NCBI GenBank assembly: GCA_900319855.1
Contig: ONQC01000001.1
Span: forward strand, 1 to 64,000
Source of the DNA: an uncultured Bacteroidales bacterium
Lineage (GTDB): Bacteria; Bacteroidota; Bacteroidia; Bacteroidales; UBA932
DNA: 64,000 nt
Reading direction: 5' to 3'
The position numbers were made by a program, and so were the translations under genes. The notes under the pieces were generated by a model. It did not search any database. It was not told the origin of the DNA and saw nothing but the letters and a program-made list of their open reading frames with translations. Numbering within the stretch: the stretch's first letter is position 1; each line of letters opens with the position of its first letter. Of the stretch, positions 1 to 8,966 are shown one piece after another.

Positions 1-11
1 AAGCATAAATG

Positions 12-39
12 AAAAAAGCTCCCCGCGGGGGGCTTTTTT
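12..39 (-). terminator. Terminator of the cdaA-to-epimerase operon
   Basis: A GC-rich stem (GCTCCCC paired with GGGGGGC, loop CGCG region) is flanked by an A-run on the left and a T-run on the right, so it could terminate transcription from either side. It touches the stop codon of the minus-strand epimerase gene, which is the last gene of its operon. Seen directly in sequence. Confidence 0.8.
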
Positions 40-1208
40 TATAGCAGTTCGAGTGCCTGGAGGCACATGCGGCTGTTGTGGTAGGGGCATTTCCAGAAAC
101 CGGCCTTGTCGTCGGTGCGGTTGGGCGTGCCGTCCGGGGCGCAGGACCAGAACCACTCGCCGCCCTCCCGGTCGACCAGTCGGGTCTTGATGTAGTTCCA
201 GCAGGCGAGGGCCCGGTCGGCGGCGGCCGCATCGCCGTGGTATTTCCAGAGCCAGAGGTTGCCCACGACATTTTCGGCCTCGACCCACCACTGGCGGCTG
301 TCGTCGCCGCTTTCGTAGAGCAGGCTGCCGTCGGGCTGCAGGCCTTCCAGGCCGGCGCGGGCCATCTGCAGGGCCGCCGGCTTGACGCGGTTCACCACAT
401 CGATATCCTTGACGATGAACGCCGCTTCGAGGGCCAGCCAGGAGGTCTCGATGTCATGGCCATAGGAGAAGGCCCCGGGAATGACGCTCCAATCTTCGTT
501 GAAATAGAGGTGCAGATGTCCGGTTGCCGGGTCCATGATCCTGGTGCAGAGAATGTCCAGCAGGGCGACCGTCCGTTCCCGCAGCCCCTCGTCCGGCCAT
601 ACCTTATACAGGTTGGCATAGGCTTCGAGGAGGTGCAGGTGGGAGTTCATGGTCTTGGCGGCATTGATGTCATGCTCGCTGAGGGTCATGTCTTCCAGCA
701 CGCTGAAATCCCGGGCGCGGGCCTCGGCATAACCGCTGTGGACCGGATCCGCATACTCTTTCTCGATGATCTGGTAAAGGTTGCGTGCGGCCTTGAGGGC
801 CTCGTCGTCGCCGGTTGCGCCGTAAAATTCACTGAGGCCGTAGATGGCGAAAGCCTGGGCGTACAGCTGTTTCTTGGTCTCCAGCCGGATGCCGGAGGGG
901 GTTAGGGACCAGTAGGCGCCGCCGTAGCGGTGGTCCAGGAAATGGTTGATGAAATATTCCTTGGCGCGGGTGGCGGCGATCAGGTAATCTTTTTTGCGGA
1001 ACGTCTTGTAGGCCGCGGAGAAGGCCCAGAGGATGCGGGCGTTCAGGATCACGCCCCGGGGCGCCTTGCGGTCGATTTCTCCGGTTCCTGAGATGCGGCC
1101 GAGGAAGCCGCCTTCGAGCGGGTCCGGGGTTTTCCCCAGCCAGAACGGGAGGATGTTGTCGCAGAGTTCGGAGCGGATCTCCTGCAGGAAGGTGTCGGTT
1201 CTGTTCAT
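39..1208 (-). CDS. Cellobiose 2-epimerase (AGE family)
   Basis: This 389-residue protein belongs to the N-acylglucosamine/cellobiose 2-epimerase family, an alpha6/alpha6-barrel fold, and closely resembles the Bacteroides cellobiose (mannobiose) 2-epimerases by remembered sequence. It would interconvert the reducing-end glucose and mannose of beta-1,4 disaccharides in the cytoplasm. Visible hallmarks are HDIETSWL at about residues 251-258 and KCPYHNSRMC near the C-terminus with His377; these two histidines match the acid/base pair of the family. There is no signal peptide. It lies 2 nt downstream of manC, its ATG following TAA-CC, and is last in a five-gene operon. A mannobiose-processing role is inferred; N-acetylglucosamine epimerase activity is the less likely alternative. 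Confidence 0.88.
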   Translation of the reverse strand: MNRTDTFLQEIRSELCDNILPFWLGKTPDPLEGGFLGRISGTGEIDRKAPRGVILNARILWAFSAAYKTFRKKDYLIAATRAKEYFINHFLDHRYGGAYWSLTPSGIRLETKKQLYAQAFAIYGLSEFYGATGDDEALKAARNLYQIIEKEYADPVHSGYAEARARDFSVLEDMTLSEHDINAAKTMNSHLHLLEAYANLYKVWPDEGLRERTVALLDILCTRIMDPATGHLHLYFNEDWSVIPGAFSYGHDIETSWLALEAAFIVKDIDVVNRVKPAALQMARAGLEGLQPDGSLLYESGDDSRQWWVEAENVVGNLWLWKYHGDAAAADRALACWNYIKTRLVDREGGEWFWSCAPDGTPNRTDDKAGFWKCPYHNSRMCLQALELL

Positions 1209-1210
1209 GG

Positions 1211-2305
1211 TTATCGGATGTCTTCGTAGCCCGGCAGGGCGATGTCGCCGGTAAAATCGCGGTATTGCTGGTCGTCGCGGGGACAGATCAGCAGGACGTC
1301 CGGGGTATCGAGGACCAGGTAATTCTCCAGGCCTTTGACCGCCAGCATTTTCTTGGTGTCATCGGCAATGAAGAGGCAGCCTTTGTTGTCTGAGAAGTAC
1401 GGCCGGGTCGTGTTGGTGAAATTCCCGTTTTCGTCTTTTTCCGGATAGCTGGCATACAGGTTCTCCCAGCTGTCGATGTCGGACCAGCCGAAACGGGAGG
1501 GATAGACCCAGGCGATTTCGGTCTTTTCCATGACGCCGTAATCGATGGATTGTTTGGAGCAGCCGGTATAGGCACGCTCCAGGAATACTTTCTCGGCCGG
1601 AGTCCCGAGGGCGCCGTCCCAGCCGGCGAACAGGCTGGTGATCTCCGGGATATAACGTTCGCATTCCTCCTTGATGACGCTGGCCTGCCAGGCGAAAACG
1701 CCGGTGTTCCAGAAAAATTCCCCGCTGTCGCAGAAGACCTGGGCGATGTCGGGATCCGGTTTTTCGGTAAAGGTCTTGACCTGGACCGGCTGGTCGGAAT
1801 CCCGGGCCGCCTGTCCGCCGTAGACCTGGATGTAGCCGTAATTGGGATCCGGACGGGTCGGGACGACGCCGAGGGTCAGCAGGATGTGCCGGGTGGCGGC
1901 GTAGTTCAAGGCTTCGCCGAGGGTTTTCCGGTAGCAGTCACCGTCGTAGATGATCTGGTCGGCCGGGATCATGGCGATGACGGCCTCGGGGTCGCGTTTG
2001 AGGATGGCATACGTCGCGTAGACGATGCAGGGGGCGGTCTTGCGTCCGTACGGCTCGAGCAGGAGGTTCTCTTCCGGGAGTTCAGGAATGTTCTGGAAGA
2101 CATAGTCCTTGAACCGTTCGAGGGTGATCAGCAGGATGTTTTCCGGCGGGACCACGCCCAGGCAGCGCTCGTAGGCGGCGCGGACCAGGGAACGCTTGGT
2201 GCTCGACAGGTAGATGAACTGCTTCGGCCTGGATTCACGGGTGACCGGCCAGAACCGGTTGCTGTAGCCACCGGCCATGATAACGCAATATTGGTGTTTA
2301 TCCAT
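1211..2305 (-). CDS. manC: Mannose-1-phosphate guanylyltransferase
   Basis: A 364-residue nucleotidyltransferase that would make GDP-mannose from mannose-1-phosphate and GTP for glycan synthesis. The N-terminal Rossmann-like domain opens with the pyrophosphorylase signature AGGYSNRFWPVTRESRPKQF at residues 11-30, followed by AMIPADQII, the EKP motif (FTEKPDPDI) and FGWSDIDSW further on. The length fits the short ManC form that lacks a fused phosphomannose isomerase domain. It sits between yraN (5 nt gap) and the epimerase (2 nt gap), consistent with cotranscription from the cdaA promoter. Confidence 0.92.
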   Translation of the reverse strand: MDKHQYCVIMAGGYSNRFWPVTRESRPKQFIYLSSTKRSLVRAAYERCLGVVPPENILLITLERFKDYVFQNIPELPEENLLLEPYGRKTAPCIVYATYAILKRDPEAVIAMIPADQIIYDGDCYRKTLGEALNYAATRHILLTLGVVPTRPDPNYGYIQVYGGQAARDSDQPVQVKTFTEKPDPDIAQVFCDSGEFFWNTGVFAWQASVIKEECERYIPEITSLFAGWDGALGTPAEKVFLERAYTGCSKQSIDYGVMEKTEIAWVYPSRFGWSDIDSWENLYASYPEKDENGNFTNTTRPYFSDNKGCLFIADDTKKMLAVKGLENYLVLDTPDVLLICPRDDQQYRDFTGDIALPGYEDIR

Positions 2306-2310
2306 AAATC

Positions 2311-2688
2311 TTATACATATATCGGTATGAAGGCCTGCGGGAAATACGCGATGTCCGCGCAGTCTCCATTCAGTGTCACGGCGATGACGTCGAAGAAGAC
2401 CTCCAGTCCGGAGAGCTTCCGGTCGTCCTTCTCGTGGAGATACCGCCGGGCGGCGCCGGCCAGGTTCTTCTGCTTGCCGTATCCCACGTTGTCCTGCGGC
2501 GGTGCCGCCGCCGGTGCGGTCCGGGTCTTAACCTCTACAATATGCAGGCCGTCCGGAGCCAGGGAGATGATATCGATCTCCAAATGTCCGCTCCGCCAGT
2601 TCCGCTCCAGGATCGTATGTCCCTGCTCCGTCAGGTAGCGGCAGGCCGCGTCTTCGCCTGTCCTTCCCGTCTGCGCCCGTCCCATCAC
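2311..2688 (-). CDS. YraN family (UPF0102) nuclease-fold protein
   Basis: A 125-residue protein of the UPF0102/YraN family, which has a restriction-endonuclease-like fold and no settled function. The family core is visible: a G-x-x-A/C start (GRTGEDAACRYL), GHLEIDII at residues 34-41 carrying the acidic pair, and VEVKTR at 51-56, the E-x-K element of the PD-(D/E)xK fold. Its start codon overlaps the last 4 nt of mutS2, so translation is probably coupled. An ATG at the second codon is equally possible as the start. Confidence 0.85.
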   Translation of the reverse strand: MMGRAQTGRTGEDAACRYLTEQGHTILERNWRSGHLEIDIISLAPDGLHIVEVKTRTAPAAAPPQDNVGYGKQKNLAGAARRYLHEKDDRKLSGLEVFFDVIAVTLNGDCADIAYFPQAFIPIYV

Positions 2689-5222
2689 TCGAAGGTTACG
2701 ATGGTTACTCCGGAACCGCCATGCTGGATGTGCTCGTCGGCGACGGTGGCCACTCCGGCGGTGGTCCGGAGCAGTTTCTGGATCTCTTCGTGGAGCACGC
2801 CCGTCCCTTTCCCGTGGACGATCCGCACGGAGGGCATTCCGAGCATGATGGCGTCATCGACGAAGCGCATGACCGCCTCCAGGGCTTCGCTCAGGCGGGC
2901 GCCGCGCACGTCGATTTCGGGCTTGAAATTGAGTTTGCGTTCCCGGATGGCGGCGTCTTCCACCTGCAGGGGGCGGGAGGGCTGCGGAAGATCCTTGACG
3001 GCATTCTTGTATTCGTTGGAGGAAATCCGTTCGACGCGGGACGGCGGCAGCTTGCTGGTGATGGAACCGATGATGACCGTCACGGACTTGGCGGATACCT
3101 TGGCGACTTCGCCGACCATGCCGTTGTCCTTGACGCGGACTTTCTCCCCGATCTGCAGCGGACCGCTGCGGACTTCCTCCGGGGCCTTTGCCGGTTCTTC
3201 CCGGATGGTCTCCCCGCGCCGGACCTTGCGCGCCTTTTCCCGTTCACGCCGGTCGGACAATTGCTTGAGCTTGCCTTCGACGTAATCCTCCCGGTTCTTC
3301 TCCTGCCGCTCCCGGCCCTGGGCCAGGATGCTCATGAAGTCGCCCAGCTCGCGGCGGACCTCCTTGGTCCTCTCTTTCTCGGCCTGGTTCTCCTTGATGA
3401 CCCGGATGGTCTTTTCGATGCGTTTGTTGGCTTCCTTGACCATGCCTTCCGCTTCCTGGCGGGCCTGGTCTATGATTTCCTTGCGGGTTTTCTTGATGTC
3501 CTCGAGCTCCTTCTGGTAGCGGTCGGTGATGTTCTCGAGGGTCTTGTCGGTATGGCGGATCTTTTCCAGTTTCTCGTCCAGGGCGCGGCGGTTGCGGACG
3601 ATCTTGCGCAGGTTGCGCTCGATACCGACATATTCTTCTCCGGCGCGGCCTTCGGCGTCCTTGATGATGGCCTCGGGCAGGCCCATCTTGCGGGCCAGCT
3701 CAAAGGCGAAGGAGTTGCCGGGCAGTCCCATCTCCAGTTTGAAGAGCGGGACGATGTTCTTGGCATCGAACTGCATGGCGCCGTTGATGACCCCGCAGTC
3801 GCCCTCGCGGGAGGCGTAGAGCTTGAGGTTGGTATAATGGGTCGTGATGACGCCGTAGACGCCCCTGCGGTCCAGCTCGGCGAGGATGGCCTCGGCGATG
3901 GCGCCGCCGGCGGCGGGTTCGGTGCCCGATCCGAATTCGTCGATGAGTACCAAGGTCTTGCTGTCGGCCAGGGCCAGCATCTGCTTCATGGCGTCGAGGA
4001 AGGAACTGTAGGTGCTCAGGTCGTTGTCGATGGACTGGCCGTCGCCGATGTCGACCATGATGCGGTCGAAGATGGTCATCTCCGAAGTCTCCGAGGTCGG
4101 GATCAGCATGCCCCATTGGAACATGTACTGGAGCAGGCCGACGGTCTTCAGGCAGACGGATTTGCCGCCGGCGTTCGGACCGGAGATCAGCAGGATGTGC
4201 TTGGCGGGGGTCAGGGTGGCGGTCATCGGAACGATGCTCTTCCCTTCGCGGCGCAGCGCCTTCTCGAGCAGGGGATGGCGGGCTTTGCGCAGGTTCATCT
4301 CCCCGTTTTCGGAGAGGACCGGCATGCCGGCGATATAGTCCAGGGCTGTCTGGGCCTTGGCCATGATGAAATCCAGTTCGCCGACGCAGCGCGCTCCGGC
4401 GATCATCTCCGGCACATAGGGGCGGACATAATCGCTGAAGTCGGACAGGATCTTGAAGATTTCCCGGGTTTCGGCGAAATGGAGTTCGGATATTTCGTTT
4501 TCGAGTTCGATGATTTCGGCCGGCTCGATGAAAGTCGTCTTGCCGGTGGAAGATTCGTCCCAGACAAAGCCGGGCAGCTTGCGTTTGTGGGCGGCGTTGA
4601 CGGGAATCAGCAGCTTGCCGTCGCGGACGGCCACGGAGGCGTCTTCGTCGGTGATGCCTTCCTGCTGGGCGCGCTTGAGGATGGCGCCGGCCCGGCGGGA
4701 GATGGCTCCTTCCTTGTCTTTGAGGGCCTTGCGGATCTCATACAGGAGGTCGGAGGCGGTGTCCTTTACGTTGCCGTGGCGGTCGAGGATGCGGTCGATG
4801 TGCTGTTGGACTTCCGGGAAGACGGCGATGTGGGCCGTCATCCGGGCCAGGTTCGGATAGACCCCGTCTTTTACGGCGGCGAAAAAGGCCGTGATCTTGC
4901 GCAGGGTCTCCAGCAGGGTGCGCAGTTTCCCCAGGGAGTGGAGGTCGATGTTGGCGCCGTCCTGGGCGAGAAGCTCCAGGAAATCGACGCAATCGATATA
5001 TCCGCTGGTCGGGAAACTCTCCTCGAAGAGGATGATCAGGCGCATCTCATCGGTGGTGAGCAGCCGGCGCCGGATCTCCCGCGGGGAGGTGGAAAACGCC
5101 TCTTCCGCCACCCGCTGGGCAGCATACGCGGTGCTGCAGCGGTCGGCAATGGCCTGTCGGACCCGGTCGAAGCCGAGTTTTGCTTCCAGGCGGCCGTCAA
5201 GTATGTCTGTCTTTTCTTCCAA
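2685..5222 (-). CDS. mutS2: MutS2 / RqcU ATPase with Smr domain
   Basis: An 845-residue MutS2 protein. The family acts on collided or stalled ribosomes and was earlier linked to suppression of recombination. The N-terminal core and clamp (about 1-330) are followed by the ATPase domain with Walker A GPNAGGKS at 348-355 and Walker B region LVLIDEFGSGTEP, then a charged coiled-coil stretch (about 515-640), a KOW-like segment (IGEKVRVKDNGMVGEV) and a C-terminal Smr domain with IDVRG and the VHGKGTG loop. The start codon is TTG and follows directly on the in-frame TAG of cdaA; no ATG lies near. It overlaps yraN by 4 nt. Confidence 0.95.
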   Translation of the reverse strand: MEEKTDILDGRLEAKLGFDRVRQAIADRCSTAYAAQRVAEEAFSTSPREIRRRLLTTDEMRLIILFEESFPTSGYIDCVDFLELLAQDGANIDLHSLGKLRTLLETLRKITAFFAAVKDGVYPNLARMTAHIAVFPEVQQHIDRILDRHGNVKDTASDLLYEIRKALKDKEGAISRRAGAILKRAQQEGITDEDASVAVRDGKLLIPVNAAHKRKLPGFVWDESSTGKTTFIEPAEIIELENEISELHFAETREIFKILSDFSDYVRPYVPEMIAGARCVGELDFIMAKAQTALDYIAGMPVLSENGEMNLRKARHPLLEKALRREGKSIVPMTATLTPAKHILLISGPNAGGKSVCLKTVGLLQYMFQWGMLIPTSETSEMTIFDRIMVDIGDGQSIDNDLSTYSSFLDAMKQMLALADSKTLVLIDEFGSGTEPAAGGAIAEAILAELDRRGVYGVITTHYTNLKLYASREGDCGVINGAMQFDAKNIVPLFKLEMGLPGNSFAFELARKMGLPEAIIKDAEGRAGEEYVGIERNLRKIVRNRRALDEKLEKIRHTDKTLENITDRYQKELEDIKKTRKEIIDQARQEAEGMVKEANKRIEKTIRVIKENQAEKERTKEVRRELGDFMSILAQGRERQEKNREDYVEGKLKQLSDRREREKARKVRRGETIREEPAKAPEEVRSGPLQIGEKVRVKDNGMVGEVAKVSAKSVTVIIGSITSKLPPSRVERISSNEYKNAVKDLPQPSRPLQVEDAAIRERKLNFKPEIDVRGARLSEALEAVMRFVDDAIMLGMPSVRIVHGKGTGVLHEEIQKLLRTTAGVATVADEHIQHGGSGVTIVTFE

Positions 5223-6053
5223 CTAATCTTTCTCTTTCTTTCCCACAGGCTCCTCTCCGCCCGTAAAGGCGGCATCCAGCAGGAGCTTCAATTCATTCAT
5301 GTTACTGATATGCCGTAATTCTCCCTGCCGTACAAAGGACACGTTCCCGGTTTCTTCGGAGACCACGATGACGTCGGCGTCCGTCTGTTCGGAGATGCCG
5401 ATCGCCGCTTTGTGCCGCATGCCGAAACTGGCCGGGATGTCGCTCCGGTCGGTGATCGGAAGGGTGCAGCGGGCCGCAAGGATCCGGCCTCCGCGGATGA
5501 TCATGGCGCCGTCGTGTAGCGGCGAGTTCTTGAAGAACAGGTTCATGATCAGGCGGCGGCTGATGGCCGCATCGATCTTGTCTCCGGTGCCGACGATGTA
5601 GTCCAGGCTGTCCCCGTGCGGGAAAACCATCAGGGCGCCGGTCTTTTCATCGGACATGGCGCGGCAGGCTTCGGCGACTTCGTCAATGGCTGCGGAATCC
5701 ATCTTCGGGGCATGCGTGCCCAGGATGCGGCCCAGCAGCTCGCGTCCCTTGGAACTGAGCTTCATCTCGCTGCCGATCCGGAACAGGAAATGCCGGATCT
5801 CGGGCTGGAAGATGACGATCAGCGCCACCACGCCCACGTCCACGAACGTTCCCAGCAGGGCGCTCATCAGTTTCATCCCGAGGGCATCGACGATCACCAC
5901 CATGACGTAGATCGCGATGATGGCGAGGAAGATGTTCAGGGCGGTGGAGTTGCGGATCCACCGGAACACGACGAAGATGATGAGGGCGACCAGCAGGATG
6001 TCCAGGACATCGATCAGGGACATGCCGAGGAAGCCGAGGAGCGACAAGGTCAT
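5223..6053 (-). CDS. cdaA: Diadenylate cyclase CdaA
   Basis: A 276-residue membrane-bound diadenylate cyclase that condenses two ATP into c-di-AMP. Three hydrophobic segments occupy roughly residues 1-83, followed by the cytoplasmic DAC domain with the DGA motif (HDGAMI, 181-183) and the RHx motif as RHK (GMRHKAAIG, 213-215). Both are needed for catalysis and are intact. It is the first gene of an operon with mutS2, yraN, manC and an epimerase. The start at 6053 is about 13 nt below a good promoter; an internal Met at residue 11 (6023) is an alternative start and would leave the first membrane segment complete. Confidence 0.93.
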   Translation of the reverse strand: MTLSLLGFLGMSLIDVLDILLVALIIFVVFRWIRNSTALNIFLAIIAIYVMVVIVDALGMKLMSALLGTFVDVGVVALIVIFQPEIRHFLFRIGSEMKLSSKGRELLGRILGTHAPKMDSAAIDEVAEACRAMSDEKTGALMVFPHGDSLDYIVGTGDKIDAAISRRLIMNLFFKNSPLHDGAMIIRGGRILAARCTLPITDRSDIPASFGMRHKAAIGISEQTDADVIVVSEETGNVSFVRQGELRHISNMNELKLLLDAAFTGGEEPVGKKEKD

Positions 6054-6072
6054 ACCGTTATTAATTACAAGA

Positions 6073-6104
6073 CAAAATTAGGTATTATTTTCCGATGACG
6101 CAAA
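6073..6104 (-). promoter_or_regulatory. Promoter of the cdaA operon
   Basis: On the minus strand, TTTG (6104-6101), a 20-bp spacer and TAATTTTG (6080-6073) match the Bacteroidota -33/-7 consensus TTTG / TAnnTTTG. The expected transcript start lies near 6066, a short distance before the cdaA ATG. Confidence 0.7.
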
Positions 6105-6182
6105 TGTCGCGCGCGCATACAATGAGTGGAAAGGATTGTTGAAAAATCTGTGGAAAAGTTATGAAAATCAAAATATTATCGC

Positions 6183-6190
6183 TACCTTTG
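6183..6190 (+). promoter_or_regulatory. -7 element of the rplC promoter
   Basis: TACCTTTG matches TAnnTTTG exactly and is followed by CAGTCC, the same initial sequence found at the rplP promoter (20354-20367). No clear -33 TTTG is seen. The leader to rplC would be about 55 nt. The region 6054-6251 holds this promoter and the divergent cdaA promoter and no gene; rpsJ, which usually precedes rplC, is not there. Confidence 0.7.
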
Positions 6191-6251
6191 CAGTCCGCAA
6201 AAATTAGGCGGAACAGTGTAAAACATTTATTAACAATCAATTAACAAGCCA

Positions 6252-6875
6252 ATGCCTGGATTAATTGGAAAGAAAATCGGAATGACTTCCGTTTTCGGTG
6301 CTGATGGAAAAAATATTCCATGCACCGTCATTGAGGCTGGTCCATGTGTTGTTACGCAGGTTAAGACGGTTGAGACCGATGGGTACGCCGCCGTCCAGCT
6401 TGCCTATGACGAAACCACAGAGAAGCATGCCAGCGCGCCTCTTCAGGGCCATTTCAAGAAGGCAGGTACCGCCCCGATGCGCAAACTCGTCGAGTTCCCG
6501 CAGGATTTCGGAAAGGAACTGAGCCTGGGCGACACCCTGACGATCGAAGATGTCTTCACTGACGTCAAGTTCGTCGATGTCGTCGGTACCTCCAAGGGTA
6601 AGGGATTCCAGGGCGTCGTCAAGCGCCACGGATTCGCCGGTGTCGGCGGTGTGACCCATGGTCAGCACAACCGTCTCCGTCACCCTGGTTCCATGGGTGC
6701 ATCCTCCTGGCCGTCCCGCGTCTTCCCCGGAATGCGCATGGCCGGTCACATGGGTAACGAGCGTGTCAAGGTACAGGGCCTGTCCGTCCTGAAGCTCATC
6801 CCTGAGAACAACATCATCGTAGTGAAGGGCTCTGTCCCGGGAGCCAAGGGCTCTTATGTAATTTTGGAGGCATAA
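6252..6875 (+). CDS. rplC: 50S ribosomal protein L3
   Basis: A 207-residue L3 that binds 23S rRNA and reaches the peptidyl-transferase centre with its loop. It begins [13 protein letters not shown], contains [15 protein letters not shown] and the highly conserved [15 protein letters not shown] stretch, and ends at normal length. It is the first gene of this ribosomal segment, where rpsJ would normally be first. The 4-nt gap to rplD, with GGAGG at the end of rplC, suggests coupled translation. Confidence 0.97.
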   Translation: MPGLIGKKIGMTSVFGADGKNIPCTVIEAGPCVVTQVKTVETDGYAAVQLAYDETTEKHASAPLQGHFKKAGTAPMRKLVEFPQDFGKELSLGDTLTIEDVFTDVKFVDVVGTSKGKGFQGVVKRHGFAGVGGVTHGQHNRLRHPGSMGASSWPSRVFPGMRMAGHMGNERVKVQGLSVLKLIPENNIIVVKGSVPGAKGSYVILEA

Positions 6876-6879
6876 GATT

Positions 6880-7509
6880 ATGGAACTCAACGTATTGAAA
6901 ATAGACGGCACCCAGTCTGGAAAGACCGTCGTCCTTGATGAGAAAGTCTTTGGCGTGACTCCGAACGAGCATGTCATGTGGCTCGACGTCGTCCAGTACC
7001 TCGCCAACCAGCGTCAGGGTACCGCCAAGACCAAGGACAGAAGCGAAATCGCCCACTCCACCAAGAAGCTCGGCCGTCAGAAGGGCGGCGGCGGCGCACG
7101 TCACGGATCCCTCAAGGCCAACATCTTCGTCGGTGGCGGCCGCGTCTTCGGTCCGAAACCGCGCGACTACCGTTTCAAGCTCAACAAGAAGGTCAAGCAG
7201 CTGGCCCGCGTCTCCGCCCTCTCCCAGAAGGCTCTCGACAACGCCATCACCATTGTGGAGCCATTCACCATGGACGCCCCGAAGACGAAGGAATTCCTCG
7301 GCATCGTCAAGGCCCTCAAGGCCGGCGACCGCAAGGTCCTCTTCGTTCTCCCGGAGAACGCCAACAACATTTTCCTTTCATCCCGCAACCTCCCCGAGGT
7401 TAATGTCATCACCGTTGACGAGATCAACACCTACGCGATCATGAACGCTTACTCGCTCGTGCTGGTGGACGGTGTCCAGGATATTCTCGCCTCGAGAGTC
7501 AACCGCTAA
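6880..7509 (+). CDS. rplD: 50S ribosomal protein L4
   Basis: A 209-residue L4, which lines the exit tunnel and in many bacteria represses its own operon. The tunnel-loop region is visible as GRQKGGGGARHGS, followed by GGGRVFGPKPRDY. Length and order (L3-L4-L23) are standard. The gap to rplW is 12 nt. Whether autoregulation by L4 exists here cannot be told: no obvious E. coli-type S10 leader was seen. Confidence 0.97.
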   Translation: MELNVLKIDGTQSGKTVVLDEKVFGVTPNEHVMWLDVVQYLANQRQGTAKTKDRSEIAHSTKKLGRQKGGGGARHGSLKANIFVGGGRVFGPKPRDYRFKLNKKVKQLARVSALSQKALDNAITIVEPFTMDAPKTKEFLGIVKALKAGDRKVLFVLPENANNIFLSSRNLPEVNVITVDEINTYAIMNAYSLVLVDGVQDILASRVNR

Positions 7510-7521
7510 AAGAACAAAGAG

Positions 7522-7812
7522 ATGGGAATTATCATTAAGCCAATCGTTACAGAGAAGATGACGGCTCAGGGCGAAAAGTTGAACCGTTACGGTTTCATTG
7601 TCGACCGCTCCGCGAACAAGATCGAGATCAAGACCGCCATCGAGCAGATGTACAATGTCACCGTCGCATCTGTCAATACGCTCAACTACCACGGCAAGCG
7701 CAAGGCCCGCTACACCAAGGCCGGTCTGCTCCGTGGCCGCATGAATCACTTCAAGAAGGCCTACGTGACCCTTGCAGGTGAAGACAAGATCGATTTCTAT
7801 GCTAATATTTAA
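7522..7812 (+). CDS. rplW: 50S ribosomal protein L23
   Basis: A 96-residue L23, located at the tunnel exit where trigger factor and SRP dock. The start IIIKPIVTEKMT and the central NKIEIKTAIEQMYNV segment are typical. Its stop codon TAA overlaps the strong AAGGAGG that precedes rplB, so the two genes are likely coupled. Confidence 0.96.
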   Translation: MGIIIKPIVTEKMTAQGEKLNRYGFIVDRSANKIEIKTAIEQMYNVTVASVNTLNYHGKRKARYTKAGLLRGRMNHFKKAYVTLAGEDKIDFYANI

Positions 7813-7818
7813 GGAGGG
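7811..7818 (+). promoter_or_regulatory. Shine-Dalgarno site of rplB
   Basis: AAGGAGGG lies 9 nt before the rplB ATG and overlaps the rplW stop. Strong Shine-Dalgarno sites are uncommon in Bacteroidota, so this is notable. Confidence 0.7.
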
Positions 7819-7827
7819 ACTTAAGCT

Positions 7828-8652
7828 ATGGCAGTAAGAAAATTCAAACCGGTAACTCCCGGTCAGCGCAACAAGGTGATCAGCTCGTTCGACGAAATCA
7901 CCTGCACGAAGCCTCACAAGGCATTGCTTGAGCCTCTCAAGAGGACCGGCGGCCGTAACAACACGGGTCAGATGACCATGCGTTACATCGGCGGCGGTCA
8001 CAAGAAGATGTACCGTATCATCGACTTCCTTCGCAACAAGGACGGTCAGACCGCTACCGTGCTCACGATCGAATACGATCCGAACCGCAGCGCCCGCATC
8101 GCCCTCGTCGAGTACCAGGATGGCGAGAAGCGTTATATCATTGCTCCTAACGGCCTGAAGGTCGGCCAGGTGATCGAATCCGGCAGCGGTGTCGCCCCGG
8201 ATCTCGGCAACGCCCTCCCTCTCGCTGAAATTCCGGTGGGTACCCTCGTCCACAACATCGAGCTCCGTCCCGGTCAGGGCGGCGCGATGGCCCGCTCTGC
8301 CGGCACCTTCGCACAGCTCGCGGCCCGTGAAGGCAACCACGCCATCCTCCGTCTCCCTTCGGGTGAGACCCGCATGGTGCTCGTTTCCTGCCGTGCCACC
8401 GTCGGTACCGTATCCAACCCTGATCACAATTTGGAGTCGTTCGGAAAGGCCGGCCGCAGCCGCTGGCTGGGTCGCCGCCCGCACAACCGCGGTGTCGTCA
8501 TGAACCCGCACGATCACCCGATGGGTGGTGGTGAAGGCCGCGCTTCCGGTGGACACCCGCGTTCCCGCAAGGGTCTGCCTGCAAAGGGCTATAAGACGCG
8601 TAATCCTAAGGCGACTTCTAATAAGTTCATCATCGAAAGAAGGAAAAAATAA
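7828..8652 (+). CDS. rplB: 50S ribosomal protein L2
   Basis: A 274-residue L2, needed for subunit association and peptidyl-transferase function. It starts [15 protein letters not shown] and carries the [18 protein letters not shown] region with the functionally critical histidine, then [17 protein letters not shown] at the C-terminus. Full length. A strong Shine-Dalgarno site precedes it; the gap to rpsS is 22 nt. Confidence 0.97.
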   Translation: MAVRKFKPVTPGQRNKVISSFDEITCTKPHKALLEPLKRTGGRNNTGQMTMRYIGGGHKKMYRIIDFLRNKDGQTATVLTIEYDPNRSARIALVEYQDGEKRYIIAPNGLKVGQVIESGSGVAPDLGNALPLAEIPVGTLVHNIELRPGQGGAMARSAGTFAQLAAREGNHAILRLPSGETRMVLVSCRATVGTVSNPDHNLESFGKAGRSRWLGRRPHNRGVVMNPHDHPMGGGEGRASGGHPRSRKGLPAKGYKTRNPKATSNKFIIERRKK

Positions 8653-8674
8653 TCGGAATTAAACTTTAGGAATC

Positions 8675-8947
8675 ATGAGTCGTTCTTTAAGAAAAGGTCC
8701 CTATATCCAGGAAGCCCTGGAGAAGAGAATTCTTGCTATGAATGATGGTAGCAAGAAGAAAGAGGTTGTCAAGACTTGGTCACGCGCCAGCATGATCTCT
8801 CCTGACTTCGTCGGCCATACCATCGCCGTCCACAACGGAAACAAGTTTATTCCGGTTTATGTAACGGAGAATATGGTCGGTCACAAGCTTGGCGAGTTCG
8901 CTCCCACGAGAAATTTCAGAGGCCACTCCGGCAATAACAAGAAGTAA
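8675..8947 (+). CDS. rpsS: 30S ribosomal protein S19
   Basis: A 90-residue S19 of the small-subunit head that pairs with S13 near the A-site. [10 protein letters not shown] at the start, [16 protein letters not shown] in the middle and [16 protein letters not shown] at the end are all canonical. It is 19 nt upstream of rplV in the same transcription unit. Confidence 0.97.
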   Translation: MSRSLRKGPYIQEALEKRILAMNDGSKKKEVVKTWSRASMISPDFVGHTIAVHNGNKFIPVYVTENMVGHKLGEFAPTRNFRGHSGNNKK

Positions 8948-8966
8948 TTAAAAAGAGATTCGAATT

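Noticed and set aside
2721-5318. An 865-codon open frame on the plus strand opposite mutS2
   Set aside because: It has a repetitive, Gly/Asp/Val-rich composition typical of the complement of a GC-rich gene and no recognisable domain. The minus strand encodes an intact MutS2 across the whole length.
6054-6251. Search for a small or divergent rpsJ upstream of rplC
   Set aside because: The stretch contains only two promoters and leader sequence; no frame of about 100 codons is open.
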